Below the pieces are notes generated by a model, which saw only the letters and a program-made list of their open reading frames with translations, had not been told where the DNA came from and did not search any database. This document shows positions 1 through 9,439 of a DNA stretch of 64,000 bases, piece after piece. Position 1 is the first letter of the stretch. Each line of letters opens with the position of its first letter. The stretch covers positions 4,774,001 through 4,838,000 of the forward strand of contig CAVPTO010000003.1 of NCBI GenBank assembly GCA_963708675.1. Reading direction: 5' to 3'. The DNA comes from DATAXP01 sp963708675 (GTDB lineage: Bacteria; Planctomycetota; Planctomycetia; Pirellulales; PNKZ01). The position numbers were made by a program, and so were the translations under genes.

Positions 1-440
1 ATGCGATCGTGCTCTTTGGCCGTTTCGGCTACGCGCTCGGTACGATCGCCGCGAATGCCAAGGTCGATATTCCGCGCGAAGAGCGTCGTGATCTCGACGT
101 GGTGCTCAAACGGTTCCAGGTGGTTCGTAATCAGCAGAACAACAGTTACTTGCAAGCACCCGTGCCTTACGATCCCGCGTCGCTCGAATTGCCCAGCGTC
201 GTGCAAACGATGATGTTCTACGATGCGCTCGGCGGTCGCCAATACACTGGCATTCCCGACGACCAGCAGGGTTTTGTCGACATGAGCTCCGTCGTTCGCC
301 AAGGTCGCGCTGTGCTCGTGGCCCATATTGCGGAGGAGGATCGCCTTGGCAGCTCGTGGCATAACCACGGCGATGCCCTCGATCCCGAGCAGCTGCAGTC
401 GTGGAAGTACTGCCGCATCGTGATGCCTGTGCAACCATGA
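1..440 (+). CDS. 3' end of an unknown protein, cut by the left edge
   Basis: The frame is open at base 3 and ends at the TGA at 438-440, so only about the last 145 residues are visible. The tail shows no membrane segment, signal peptide or motif I recognise and reads as a soluble C-terminal domain with mixed charge. It lies 25 bases before an ABC ATPase gene on the same strand, so the two are probably co-transcribed. A role as partner of that transporter is inference only. The true start lies outside the window. Confidence 0.7.
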   Translation, partial: AIVLFGRFGYALGTIAANAKVDIPREERRDLDVVLKRFQVVRNQQNNSYLQAPVPYDPASLELPSVVQTMMFYDALGGRQYTGIPDDQQGFVDMSSVVRQGRAVLVAHIAEEDRLGSSWHNHGDALDPEQLQSWKYCRIVMPVQP

Positions 441-465
441 CGTTTCAACTGCGAAGGCGGCGTGC

Positions 466-1392
466 GTGATCGAAACTCAAGATCTGACGAAAGTCTACGG
501 CCAGCTGCGAGCGCTTGACCGACTGACGCTCAAGCTCGAACGCGGCGACGTGTTCGGTTTCATTGGCCCCAACGGCGCTGGCAAAACCACGGCGATGCGC
601 ATCCTCGCCACGCTTCTTGCCCCCACGCATGGCGAAGCGACGGTTTGCGGCTATTCCATTTACAATGCGCCTGCCGACGTGAGGCGCGTGATCGGTTATA
701 TGCCCGACTTTTTCGGCGTGTACGACGACATGCGAGTCATCGAATATCTCGAATTCTTCGCCGCGGCGTATCGCATCCGCGGTCACGAACGTCACAAGGT
801 GTGCAACGAGATGCTCGAACTCGTCGACCTTGGTTACAAGCGCAACGCGCTCGTCACGAGCCTTTCGCGCGGTATGACGCAGCGGCTGGGCCTGGCCCGA
901 GTGCTGTTGCACGATCCGCAAGTGCTGCTGCTCGACGAGCCGGCGAGTGGCCTCGACCCGCGAGCGCGCATCGAGATTCGCGCACTGCTCAAACGGCTCC
1001 GCGATCTGGGCAAGACGATCATGGTATCGAGTCACATTCTGCCCGAGTTGGCCGACGTGTGTAACCGCATCGGCATCATCGAGCGTGGTCAACTGCTCGT
1101 CGAAAGCGACGTGAACGAAGTCATGCGACGTGTGCGTCGTCAGACGGTGCTGACCATCGCCGTCACCGGCAAGCTCGACCACGCGGCCAATCTGCTCGAA
1201 CAGCATCCGTCGGTCGAAAAGGTTACGGAGCAAAACGAACATCTGATCGTCACGTTGAAGCCCACCGTCGAGGACTACAGCGATCTGCCGTCGTTACTGA
1301 TCGAGAACGGACACAAGCTGACCTTGTTCAAGGAGGAAGACGTCAACCTTGAAACCGCGTTCATGGAACTGACGAAGGGGATCACTGCGTGA
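466..1392 (+). CDS. ABC transporter ATP-binding protein
   Basis: This is a 308-residue nucleotide-binding subunit of an ABC-2 type exporter that hydrolyses ATP on the cytoplasmic side. It shows Walker A GPNGAGKTT at residues 34-42, signature LSRGMTQR at about 133-140, Walker B LLLDEP at about 154-159 and the switch histidine at about 190. A C-terminal domain of about 80 residues follows, as in CcmA/DrrA/NatA-like subunits. The start is the GTG at 466; no ATG lies nearby in frame. The permease is not seen and may be encoded upstream of the window. The gene overlaps the next one by four bases (GTGA), which suggests translational coupling. The substrate cannot be told from sequence. Confidence 0.93.
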   Translation: MIETQDLTKVYGQLRALDRLTLKLERGDVFGFIGPNGAGKTTAMRILATLLAPTHGEATVCGYSIYNAPADVRRVIGYMPDFFGVYDDMRVIEYLEFFAAAYRIRGHERHKVCNEMLELVDLGYKRNALVTSLSRGMTQRLGLARVLLHDPQVLLLDEPASGLDPRARIEIRALLKRLRDLGKTIMVSSHILPELADVCNRIGIIERGQLLVESDVNEVMRRVRRQTVLTIAVTGKLDHAANLLEQHPSVEKVTEQNEHLIVTLKPTVEDYSDLPSLLIENGHKLTLFKEEDVNLETAFMELTKGITA

Positions 1393-2084
1393 GACCAATC
1401 GCGATGTTCGTGATCTTATTCGGCTGCGCTCCGACGTTGTCGGCTGAAGAACCGGTGACGCAACTGGCCAAGCCCGACAAGTTGCTGTTCTCGGATGACT
1501 TTTCGCGTTCCGAACCCGGCGAAGCGTGGAGCGGTTCCGTACGTTCGTTTCGTATCGAAGATGGCGCGTTCATCGTCACGCAACGATCGGATGCCACGCA
1601 CCCGGCCGTTACGCGCGTGACGCCCGAGTTTAAAGACGGCATCATCACGTTCCGCTTTCGATTCGACGGCGCACCGCGATTTGGTGTCGTGTTCAACGAC
1701 AAGACGTATGAGCAGTCGCACGCGGGGCACATCTGCCGCGTGAGCGTGTCACCGACCCAGATTAGCATCGGCGACGATCGAGAAGGTGCGATGAAGCACG
1801 GCATCTACGAGTTGCGACAAGATCCCGCTCGTCGAGCCGAGTACGACGCGCTCGTCGAAAGCCGACAAGCCAAGGCGGCGGTGAAGATCGAGAAGGATCG
1901 TTGGTATTCGATGACCATCGAAATCGTCGACGACGAGATGGCCGTGAGCCTCGACGATCGACCTGTCGTGCAATTCAAGTCACCGGGCATCGGGCACGCC
2001 ATCAAAAACCACTGGGGGTTCACCGTCAGTGGTCAGTCGATGGCCTTCGACGACCTGAAACTGTGGAGCGTCGCCAAGCATTAG
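1389..2084 (+). CDS. Secreted concanavalin-like (DUF1080-type) protein
   Basis: A 231-residue protein with a signal peptide (hydrophobic residues 4-18, likely cleaved after about residue 19) and a single beta-rich domain. Phrases such as LLFSDDFSRSEPGEAW near the start and WGFTVSGQSMAFDDLKLW near the end are typical of the laminin-G/3-keto-disaccharide hydrolase-like (DUF1080) fold that is very common in planctomycetes. It probably acts outside the cytoplasm on, or binding to, carbohydrate; no catalytic residues can be named with confidence. The start is a GTG overlapping the stop of the ABC ATPase. Its TAG stop interlocks with the TAA stop of the convergent downstream gene in the four bases TTAG. 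Confidence 0.8.
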   Translation: MRPIAMFVILFGCAPTLSAEEPVTQLAKPDKLLFSDDFSRSEPGEAWSGSVRSFRIEDGAFIVTQRSDATHPAVTRVTPEFKDGIITFRFRFDGAPRFGVVFNDKTYEQSHAGHICRVSVSPTQISIGDDREGAMKHGIYELRQDPARRAEYDALVESRQAKAAVKIEKDRWYSMTIEIVDDEMAVSLDDRPVVQFKSPGIGHAIKNHWGFTVSGQSMAFDDLKLWSVAKH

Positions 2085-2911
2085 GGGCGAAAGCGAAGTG
2101 CCGTAAACTCACGAACACGCTCGGTGATGGCAGGTTCGACGGGCAGACGCTCCATACTGCTGGCGCCGTAGAAACCGACGACGCCTTCGGTGTGATCCAA
2201 GATGTATTGTGCGTCGCTCGGCTCGGCGATCGGTCCGCCGTGGCAGAGAACGAGAATATCGCGACGCTCTCGGCGAGCAGCGTCACACATTTCCTGCACG
2301 CGTTGCGCTGCAGCGTCAAGCGTGACGGCCGTCGTCGCGCCGATCATTCCCTTTGTGGTGAGGCCAAGGTGCGGAATGAGGACGTCGGCGCCGGCACGGG
2401 CCATCGCGGCCGCCTCGTCGGGATTGAAACAGTACGGCGTCGTTAGCAGCCCCATGTCGTGCGCGGTGTGAATCATGTCGACTTCGAGGCAGAAGCCCAT
2501 GCCAGTCTCTTCGAGGCCAACGCGCATCGTGCCATCGATGAGTCCGACGGTCGGAAAGTTCTGCACGCCCGCGAAGCCTGCATGGATCACGTCGCGTAGG
2601 AATAGCTTCATCACGCGAAACGGATCGGTGCCGCAGACGCCTGCCAACACAGGCGTGTGCTTCACCACGGGCAGCACTTCGCGAACCATGTCCATGACGA
2701 TGGCGTTGGCGTCGCCGTAGGGCATCATGCCCGCCAACGACCCACGCCCCGCCATGCGGAAGCGGCCCGAGTTGTAGATCACCAGCAAGTCGGCGCCGCC
2801 GGCCTCGGCCAGCTTCGCGCTGAGTCCCGTCCCCGCACCGGCGCCGACGATCGGCCGGCCGGCCGCGACCTTCGCCCGCAAGCGCTGCATGATTTCTTCA
2901 CGTGTCTGCAT
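2081..2911 (-). CDS. Phosphoenolpyruvate hydrolase-family TIM-barrel protein
   Basis: A 276-residue cytoplasmic (beta/alpha)8 protein of the PEP_hydrolase family (PF09370), related to the isocitrate lyase/PEP mutase folds. Recognisable stretches include the N-terminal GAGTGLSAKLAEAGGADLL, PTVGLIDGTMR in the middle and LCHGGPI near the C-terminus. The family very often sits next to, or is fused with, a Tm-1-like ATP-binding protein, and here that gene is immediately upstream with a 45-base gap. The reaction is not established; a role in degrading a small carboxylate or phosphonate is inference. The start MQTREEIMQRL is supported by the family's usual length. Confidence 0.88.
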   Translation of the reverse strand: MQTREEIMQRLRAKVAAGRPIVGAGAGTGLSAKLAEAGGADLLVIYNSGRFRMAGRGSLAGMMPYGDANAIVMDMVREVLPVVKHTPVLAGVCGTDPFRVMKLFLRDVIHAGFAGVQNFPTVGLIDGTMRVGLEETGMGFCLEVDMIHTAHDMGLLTTPYCFNPDEAAAMARAGADVLIPHLGLTTKGMIGATTAVTLDAAAQRVQEMCDAARRERRDILVLCHGGPIAEPSDAQYILDHTEGVVGFYGASSMERLPVEPAITERVREFTALRFRP

Positions 2912-2956
2912 AAATCGCGACTGACGGCCGCGTTCCGGGGGGCTGCGATGTGTGTG

Positions 2957-4174
2957 TTAGTTTGCGTTCGCGCGACCACCGGTCGCGGCTTTATGATGCA
3001 TGAGGGTTATCAGTTCGTTCGCGACGGCCTCGGCGAACGGCGCGTCGTTGATATGGTAATCGAGTTCAACGACCGTCGTCGCACCAGTATGTGCACGAAT
3101 CGCGTCAAACAATGCCTGACGCGATTCGGGATCATTGAAGGGTTGGCCCGACGCGTCGAGCGCCGATACTCCGCGTCGGGGCAGCATGATCGTTGCGGGC
3201 CCGTGCGACGCGGCAACCTTCGTCGCCAGATCGACGCCGATGAGCGCATTCTCCTCGGGCGTCGTCCGCATCAGCGTCACGTTTTCATTGTGGCAATGTA
3301 ACAACCGATCGCGGAACCGTTCGGGCACCGTCGCTGCACTGTAGAAGTTCACCATGTCGGTCGCGCCGACGCTGACGACTTGCGGGATGCCGTGCCGTGC
3401 GGCGGCTGTGAGTCGATTCGGCCCTGCGCTCAGAAAACCACCAACCAACTCGTCGGCCAACTCGGTCGTCGTGATGTCGAGTACACCCGCAATGAGACCT
3501 TCATTGATGAGTGACTCCATCGTCTGCCCGCCACTGCCGGTCGCGTGGAAAACGAGCACTTCATATCCGGCACGTTCGAGCACTTCGCGAGCTCGTTCGA
3601 CGCACGGCGTGGTGACGCCGAACATCGTGGCCGCGATGATCGGGCGATCATCGGCCGAAGCGGGCGCGCGAGGCAACCGCACCATGCCCGCCATCGCACG
3701 TGCGGCACTGTCGAGCACCGAGCGGCCAATGCGATTCAGTCCCGCAACATCGACCACGGCATTGAACATCACGATGTCTTTCGAGCCGACGTACTGCCGT
3801 GTCTGCCCAGAAGCCAGCGTGCTGATCATCAGCTTCGGCACACCTAACGGGAGCACCCGCATTGCTGACGTGGCGATGGTCGTGCCCGCCGAACCACCGA
3901 GGCCGAGTACGCCAGTGACTTTGCCTTCGTGGTAACGTTGCGCGATGAGTTGCGTGGCGCCGTTTGCCGCAGCGGTTACCGCTTCGCCGCGATTCTGGTC
4001 AATGGTCGCTGACGAGAAGACTTCTTCGCGCGGGATGTCGGCCGCCACGACCGAATCGCCGCGGCAGCTACAGTCGACGAGCGTCGTGTCGACGTCCAAC
4101 TCGCGGAGCCGCGTTCGCACGAAGTCGGCTTCGATGCCTTTCGTGTCGAGCGTGGCGAGGATGTGAACGCTCAT
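2957..4174 (-). CDS. Tm-1-like ATP-binding domain protein (UPF0261)
   Basis: A 405-residue protein matching the UPF0261/Tm-1-like family, two Rossmann-like lobes with a nucleotide site. The N-terminus reads ILATLDTKGIEADFVRTRL, and a glycine-rich loop (VLGLGGSAGTTIATSAMR, about residues 90-107) and a second-lobe segment MFGVTTPCVERAREVLE are family hallmarks. The plant homologue Tm-1 binds a viral replicase, but bacterial members are linked by gene neighbourhood to the TIM-barrel protein encoded just downstream and probably act with it as an enzyme pair. Cytoplasmic; no signal peptide. Upstream lies an HpcH/HpaI aldolase gene on the same strand, so a three-gene catabolic operon is likely. Confidence 0.9.
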   Translation of the reverse strand: MSVHILATLDTKGIEADFVRTRLRELDVDTTLVDCSCRGDSVVAADIPREEVFSSATIDQNRGEAVTAAANGATQLIAQRYHEGKVTGVLGLGGSAGTTIATSAMRVLPLGVPKLMISTLASGQTRQYVGSKDIVMFNAVVDVAGLNRIGRSVLDSAARAMAGMVRLPRAPASADDRPIIAATMFGVTTPCVERAREVLERAGYEVLVFHATGSGGQTMESLINEGLIAGVLDITTTELADELVGGFLSAGPNRLTAAARHGIPQVVSVGATDMVNFYSAATVPERFRDRLLHCHNENVTLMRTTPEENALIGVDLATKVAASHGPATIMLPRRGVSALDASGQPFNDPESRQALFDAIRAHTGATTVVELDYHINDAPFAEAVANELITLMHHKAATGGRANAN

Positions 4175-4216
4175 GAGGCGGTAGCGGACGGTACCGAGTA
4201 CTCAGTACTCACGGTC

Positions 4217-5014
<798 letters not shown>

Positions 5015-5038
5015 TGGATTGAGTAGACCACAGAGGAC

Positions 5039-5054
5039 AGTAGGCAGAGGGCAG
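5039..5054. repeat. 16-base copy of an AGTAGGCAGAGGGCAG repeat
   Basis: These 16 bases recur exactly at 39345-39360. Both copies lie at or next to the 5' end of a minus-strand gene, here just upstream of the aldolase start. A related tract of GACTGCC units lies at 39437-39479. This looks like a short dispersed intergenic repeat family. Confidence 0.6.
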
Positions 5055-5133
5055 CAAGAGAGCAATTCTCATCGCGGGCGACGGCGCTCGCAAGGGCCTG
5101 CCGACGCCGCAATCGCACATCGAGTGGCTGCCG

Positions 5134-5700
5134 CTAGGATTGTGCGTGGCGCACGAGCGAGCGAAACTCCTTGCGAACCGCTGCATCGAGGTGCCTCGCG
5201 AACGACCCGTCGAGATTGTTGGCGGCGATCAGCTCGACAACATCGGCAAAGTCTTTATGGGTCCGCCTTAGATTTCCGAGGCCACAAGCAATTTTCGACT
5301 CAATGAGGCAAGCCAACGATAGCACCACGAGCCCTTCACGTTCGGTGATTGCGTGGGAATCTGCCGGGTCCGGAAGCGCAACGTTCTGTCCTTTTCCTGC
5401 CCGTTCGCCAGTCAGCACGAACTGAACTGCGACACCCGAGGGGCTTTGAAATTCACCAGCCTCCTCGGACCACACGTATCCCGCTTCGGTTATCGCGGTT
5501 CGAATGGCAGGCTGATCAGAGGGACGAACTAGCAGGTCCAAATCGACGGTGTTGCGTTGATAGCCATGCAGACAGACGGCAACACCACCGACCACGGCGT
5601 ACGGTAAATGTCTTTCGGTCAAAAGCGCATGGCAACGCGCTGCCGTTTGCCACAGCGTCTCGTTTCCGAGCACAGTGTATACCTCGCGGGCTGTCGCCAT
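5134..5700 (-). CDS. Nucleotidyltransferase-fold protein (AbiEii-like)
   Basis: A 188-residue protein of the minimal nucleotidyltransferase fold. The motif YAVVGGVAVCLHGYQR at about residues 34-49, followed by TVDLDLLVR with the paired aspartates, matches the GG...DxD active-site pattern used to bind metal and NTP. The C-terminal half is helical and contains KDFADVVELI, as in uncharacterised nucleotidyltransferase/AbiEii-like proteins that act as toxins or RNA-modifying enzymes. No partner antitoxin gene is visible beside it, so a toxin role is not supported here. It is divergent from the Rieske ferredoxin gene and 119 bases from the aldolase start. Confidence 0.75.
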   Translation of the reverse strand: MATAREVYTVLGNETLWQTAARCHALLTERHLPYAVVGGVAVCLHGYQRNTVDLDLLVRPSDQPAIRTAITEAGYVWSEEAGEFQSPSGVAVQFVLTGERAGKGQNVALPDPADSHAITEREGLVVLSLACLIESKIACGLGNLRRTHKDFADVVELIAANNLDGSFARHLDAAVRKEFRSLVRHAQS

Positions 5701-5814
5701 GGGCCGTCCTTACGCTTCGATTTTAACAGCTCATCAATTGTATCTCACGCGCGGACGAGCGACATGATTGCGTTACAATGCGTGTTTTGCATGACTATCA
5801 CGGCGAGCTGTTGA

Positions 5815-6150
5815 ATGGACGAGTGGGTCACTGTCGCCAAAGTCGGCGCGATTGAAGAAGGCCGCGGGGCGACGTTCACCGTCGGCGAACGTCTCGTGGC
5901 CGTGTTTTTGAGCGGCGGCGAGTACCATGCCATCGACGATTTGTGCCCGCACATGGGCGCGTCGCTGGGTGATGGCGAAGTCCACGGCGGCGCGGTCGCA
6001 TGCCCATGGCACGCCTGGCGGTTCCGCGTGAGCGACGGATGCTGGTTAGACAATCCGAAGCTGAAGATCGATTGCTTCGAAGTGCGCGTCGTGGGCGAAG
6101 AGATACAGGTGCGCGGCCCCGCCCCCGCGGCGGACAAGTCCGCCGGCTAA
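5815..6150 (+). CDS. Rieske [2Fe-2S] ferredoxin-like protein (NirD type)
   Basis: A 111-residue soluble Rieske protein. The cluster ligands are in CPHMG and CPWHAWRF, the C-x-H and C-x2-H pairs expected for a [2Fe-2S] Rieske centre. Its length matches stand-alone ferredoxins of dioxygenases or the nitrite reductase small subunit. There is no signal peptide, so it is cytoplasmic. No oxygenase or reductase gene is adjacent, so its electron partner is unknown. The start ATG at 5815 is preceded by a divergent intergenic region in which TACAAT at 5774-5779 could be a -10 element; no good -35 is visible. Confidence 0.9.
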   Translation: MDEWVTVAKVGAIEEGRGATFTVGERLVAVFLSGGEYHAIDDLCPHMGASLGDGEVHGGAVACPWHAWRFRVSDGCWLDNPKLKIDCFEVRVVGEEIQVRGPAPAADKSAG

Positions 6151-6170
6151 ACGGCGATGGAATCACGGGA

Positions 6171-6854
6171 TCAAACGGTCAACGACTCGCCGGGCTTGAT
6201 GACCGTCGGCACAGCGCTGGTTTCGGCCTTCACGCGCTTGGCCCAGGCTTGGGCGTCCTGCTCGATCGGTGGCCAGGTGTTGTAGTGCGATGGCACGACA
6301 CGCTTGGGAGCAATGAGCTTCACCGCCTCGAGCGCGTCGTCGGGGCCCATCGTGAACAAATCGCCGATCGGCAGCACGGCCAAGTCGATGCCGGCGGCAC
6401 CGATCAACTTCATGTCGTAAAACAACGCGGTGTCGCAGGCGAAGTAAATCTTCGGCCCCGCCTTGAGCGTGAGCAGAAAACCACTCGGGTTGCCGCCGTT
6501 GCTGCCATCGGGAAGTTGCGAGCTGTGATGGGCGAGCGTCAGCTTCACGCGGCCGAACGGTTGCTCCGAGCCTCCGCCGAGGTTGTGCCCCATCGTTTTC
6601 TCGACGCCTTGCTTCTCGAGCCAGGTGCAAATCTCGTAATTCGAGATGACCATCGCCCCGGTGCGCTTGGCAATCTTCGCGCAGTCGGCAACGTGATCGA
6701 AGTGACCGTGCGAAATGAGTATGAAATCGCATTCGACGTCGTCGGCCTTGAGCGGCGCCTTCGGCGAGTCGTCGAGAAACGGGTCGACGAGGATCTGATG
6801 TTTGTCGGTCTTGAGCAGCCAGCTTGCGTGGCCGAGCCAGGTGAGTTCTGTCAT
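6171..6854 (-). CDS. UPF0173 metal-dependent hydrolase
   Basis: A 227-residue metallo-beta-lactamase-fold hydrolase. It begins MTELTWLGHASWLL and carries ILISHGHFDHVADC, the HxHxDH metal-binding motif, near residue 58; later histidines are in FACDTALFYDM and VVPSHYNTWP. The order and length fit the UPF0173 family (YtkL-like). The frame is open for 37 more codons upstream, but the conserved family start is the ATG at 6854. The substrate is unknown. The gene is convergent with the Rieske ferredoxin (20-base gap) and divergent from the mutase gene. Confidence 0.92.
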   Translation of the reverse strand: MTELTWLGHASWLLKTDKHQILVDPFLDDSPKAPLKADDVECDFILISHGHFDHVADCAKIAKRTGAMVISNYEICTWLEKQGVEKTMGHNLGGGSEQPFGRVKLTLAHHSSQLPDGSNGGNPSGFLLTLKAGPKIYFACDTALFYDMKLIGAAGIDLAVLPIGDLFTMGPDDALEAVKLIAPKRVVPSHYNTWPPIEQDAQAWAKRVKAETSAVPTVIKPGESLTV

Positions 6855-6967
6855 GGCGAAGATTATGGACGACAGCGGGTGAATTATGAAGCAAAAGGCT
6901 CTAAAATTGGCCCGTCCCGCATTCATCATTCCGAACCTTACGATTCCGAACACAACGATACTCAATC

Positions 6968-8171
6968 ATGGACATGCACGAACTGACACGCAGCTTGTTT
7001 CAGAAGAACGACTCGAAAATTGTGATGCTGGTGGCTGACGGCCTTGGCGGGCTGCCGTTGGAACCCGGCGGAAAGACGGAGCTCGAAACGGCCAGCACGC
7101 CGAACCTCGACGCCTTGGCCAAGCGCGGCGTACAAGGGGCGAGCATTCCGGTGAAGCCCGGCATTACGCCCGGCAGCGGCCCCGGTCACCTCGGGTTGTT
7201 CGGCTACGATCCGCTCAAGTACGTCATTGGCCGCGGCGCTCTCGAAGCGACCGGCATCGGCTTCGAACTGGGCGCGAACGACGTCGCCATCCGCGCGAAC
7301 TTCTGCACGCTCGACGCCTCGGGCAAGATCAGCGATCGCCGCGCCGGACGCATCAGCAGCGAAGAGAGCGCGCCGCTGGCAATCAAGCTGCGGCAAGTGA
7401 AGATTGCTGGAGTCGAGGTGTTCGTCGAGCCGGTGAAGGAGCATCGCTTCGTCGTCGTGTTCCGCGCCGGGGTTGGGCGGTCACGTTCACGATACCGATC
7501 CGCAAGTGACCGGCGTGCCGCCGCTGGAGCCGCACGCTGACGACGCTGCGAGTAAGAAGACAGCCGAAGTCGCGGCCGAGTTCGTGAAGCAGGCTCGTAT
7601 CCTGCTCAAAGAAGAGAAGAAGGCCAACGGCATGACGTTGCGAGGCTTCTCGGCCAAGCCGGCGTTGCCGAGTTACGAAGAGGTGTATGGCCTGAAGGCG
7701 GCGGCGATCGCGGTCTATCCGATGTACAAGGGGCTCGCTCGCCTCGTGGGCATGGACATCGTCGGCAAAGCACAAACGCTCGACGAGCAGATCGCGGTGC
7801 TCGAAGAGAACTGGAAGAAGTACGATTTCTTCTTCATCCACTTCAAGTACACCGACAGCACCGGCGAAGATGGCGCGTTCCAGAACAAGGTGAAGCGCAT
7901 CGAAGAGCTCGACGCGGTGATGCCGCGAGTGACGGCACTCAAGCCAACGGTGCTCATCGTCACCGGCGACCACAGCACGCCGAGTTTCCTCAAAAGCCAC
8001 AGTTGGCATCCCGTGCCGACGTTGATGGTCAGCGATTGCTGCCGCTATGACAACGCGACGACATTCAACGAGCGCGAGTCGCTGCGCGGCGGCCTCGGTC
8101 AATTCGAGGCAAAGTATTTGATGACGCTGGCGCTGGCGAATGCGAACCGGCTGGGCAAGTTCGGCGCGTGA
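6968..8171 (+). CDS. apgM: Cofactor-independent phosphoglycerate mutase (archaeal type), frameshifted as read
   Basis: About 400 residues of the alkaline-phosphatase-superfamily mutase that interconverts 3- and 2-phosphoglycerate in glycolysis. The first half (from 6968) has VMLVADGLGGLP, TPNLDALAKRG and the nucleophile loop TPGSGPGHLGLFGYDP. The second half, in another frame from about 7473, has DTDPQVTGVPPLEPHA, FKYTDSTGEDGAFQNKV and VTGDHSTPSF. The frames change at about 7466-7475, inside the conserved FR-x-EGLGG segment. A two-base loss from a GAGGGG-like run would restore R-A-E-G-L-G-G and the normal family length. Both halves keep their catalytic residues, so a sequence error or a very recent mutation is more likely than decay. 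Confidence 0.88.
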
Positions 8172-8190
8172 CGACCGACTAAATCGACGA

Positions 8191-9429
8191 TCACTCCACC
8201 AATCGCGCGTTGAGCCAATCGACGTGGTCGAGTTCGTCGGCGCGCTCGGCGAAGTCGACGATGAGGCTAAGCTGCTTGCCCCCTTTGAGGTCGACGGTGA
8301 CGGGCACGGGTGGCATGCCGCCGCGAACCGTGTCGCTGGCCCAGACCTGTTGCTCGTCAAGGAAAACGCGACAACCGACGCTACCGCCGCCATGCGTGGA
8401 ATCGTCGATCGCCACCTCAGCCTCGAAACGACGATACGACTTGTCGAGCCGGTACGTGAGTCGCGACGCGCTGTGCATACCGAGTCCCTTGGCATACAAC
8501 CGGCCGCCGGCGCGAAGCTGTGTGCCCGTGACGTTCAGATCGTCGTGATACGGCCACGCAAGCGTGAGGTAGGGAATGTGCTTGTAGCTGGCGGCATCAA
8601 GGTCGGACAGATACGTGACGCGTCCGCCCAGCGGTTGCAGAAAAACGAGCGAGTCCAGCGGAGTTGACCAGGCTGGTTGCTTGCCCGCGAAGATCAAGGG
8701 GGAGACTTGCGCGGCATCGCTCGATGCGGTGAATGGTTGCGAGACAATGCGCGAGCCGTTGGCGAGCCCTACGATCGTGCGAGACCCGCGCTCCGATGGC
8801 TTCGCCAATAGCGCGGGGTCGAAAGCCAGCGCAGCCAACTTCATGACGTCGATTTGCACTTTGCCGACGTCGCTGGTGAGGTGAACCTGCTTGCCGTCGC
8901 ACATTTCGACCGCGCCGCTCAACTCGTCGCCGTTATCGAGCACGAGCAGATCGCCCGTGCGCGGCGCGGAGGGATCTTTGCGATCGCGCTCGATGCGGCG
9001 AGCCAGGCGGTCACGGTCTTGTCGATCGGACGGCGGGTGAAACATCACGCCACGAATGGTTTCCAGCGGCAGCGATAGCCGCCCGAAGGCGGAGCGATCG
9101 ATCTCCAAGCGGTCGTGCACGATGCGCAACATCACCGGCCCTTGCCCTGTCTCGACTGGTGATTGAGCGATGATGCCGCCATCGGCGAGAAAGATCACCG
9201 GCCCGTGGGGATACTCGGCCGGGTCGCCCCATTGCACGATGTCATCGGCGCGAACGGTGCGCGACTTATCGCCTTCGCTTTTGAACGACCACGAACCGTC
9301 GGCCGCGGCGCTGGCGAACGTCGCCTGCGAGGGTGACGCATTGATGGTAATAAGATCGCGCGGCGGCGCGGCGAGCGCGGTGGCCGCGAGCAACGACCAA
9401 GCGCACACGCATACGTTCGTCGACGTCAC
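8191..9429 (-). CDS. Secreted NPCBM/NEW2 domain protein
   Basis: A 412-residue protein with a signal peptide (hydrophobic core SLLAATALAA) and a C-terminal NPCBM/NEW2 carbohydrate-binding-like domain over about the last 140 residues, seen in LRAGGRLYAKGLGMHSASRL and the closing HVDWLNARLV. The middle contains beta-strand pairs such as LLVLDNGDELSGAVEMCDGK. The likely start is the GTG at 9429, ten bases after the stop of the prenyltransferase-repeat gene; the longer frame would run back into that gene. It is the last gene of the MoxR/VWA block and probably sits in the periplasm or on the outer surface. Its ligand is unknown. Confidence 0.85.
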   Translation of the reverse strand: MTSTNVCVCAWSLLAATALAAPPRDLITINASPSQATFASAAADGSWSFKSEGDKSRTVRADDIVQWGDPAEYPHGPVIFLADGGIIAQSPVETGQGPVMLRIVHDRLEIDRSAFGRLSLPLETIRGVMFHPPSDRQDRDRLARRIERDRKDPSAPRTGDLLVLDNGDELSGAVEMCDGKQVHLTSDVGKVQIDVMKLAALAFDPALLAKPSERGSRTIVGLANGSRIVSQPFTASSDAAQVSPLIFAGKQPAWSTPLDSLVFLQPLGGRVTYLSDLDAASYKHIPYLTLAWPYHDDLNVTGTQLRAGGRLYAKGLGMHSASRLTYRLDKSYRRFEAEVAIDDSTHGGGSVGCRVFLDEQQVWASDTVRGGMPPVPVTVDLKGGKQLSLIVDFAERADELDHVDWLNARLVE

Positions 9430-9439
9430 ACGTATGCCC

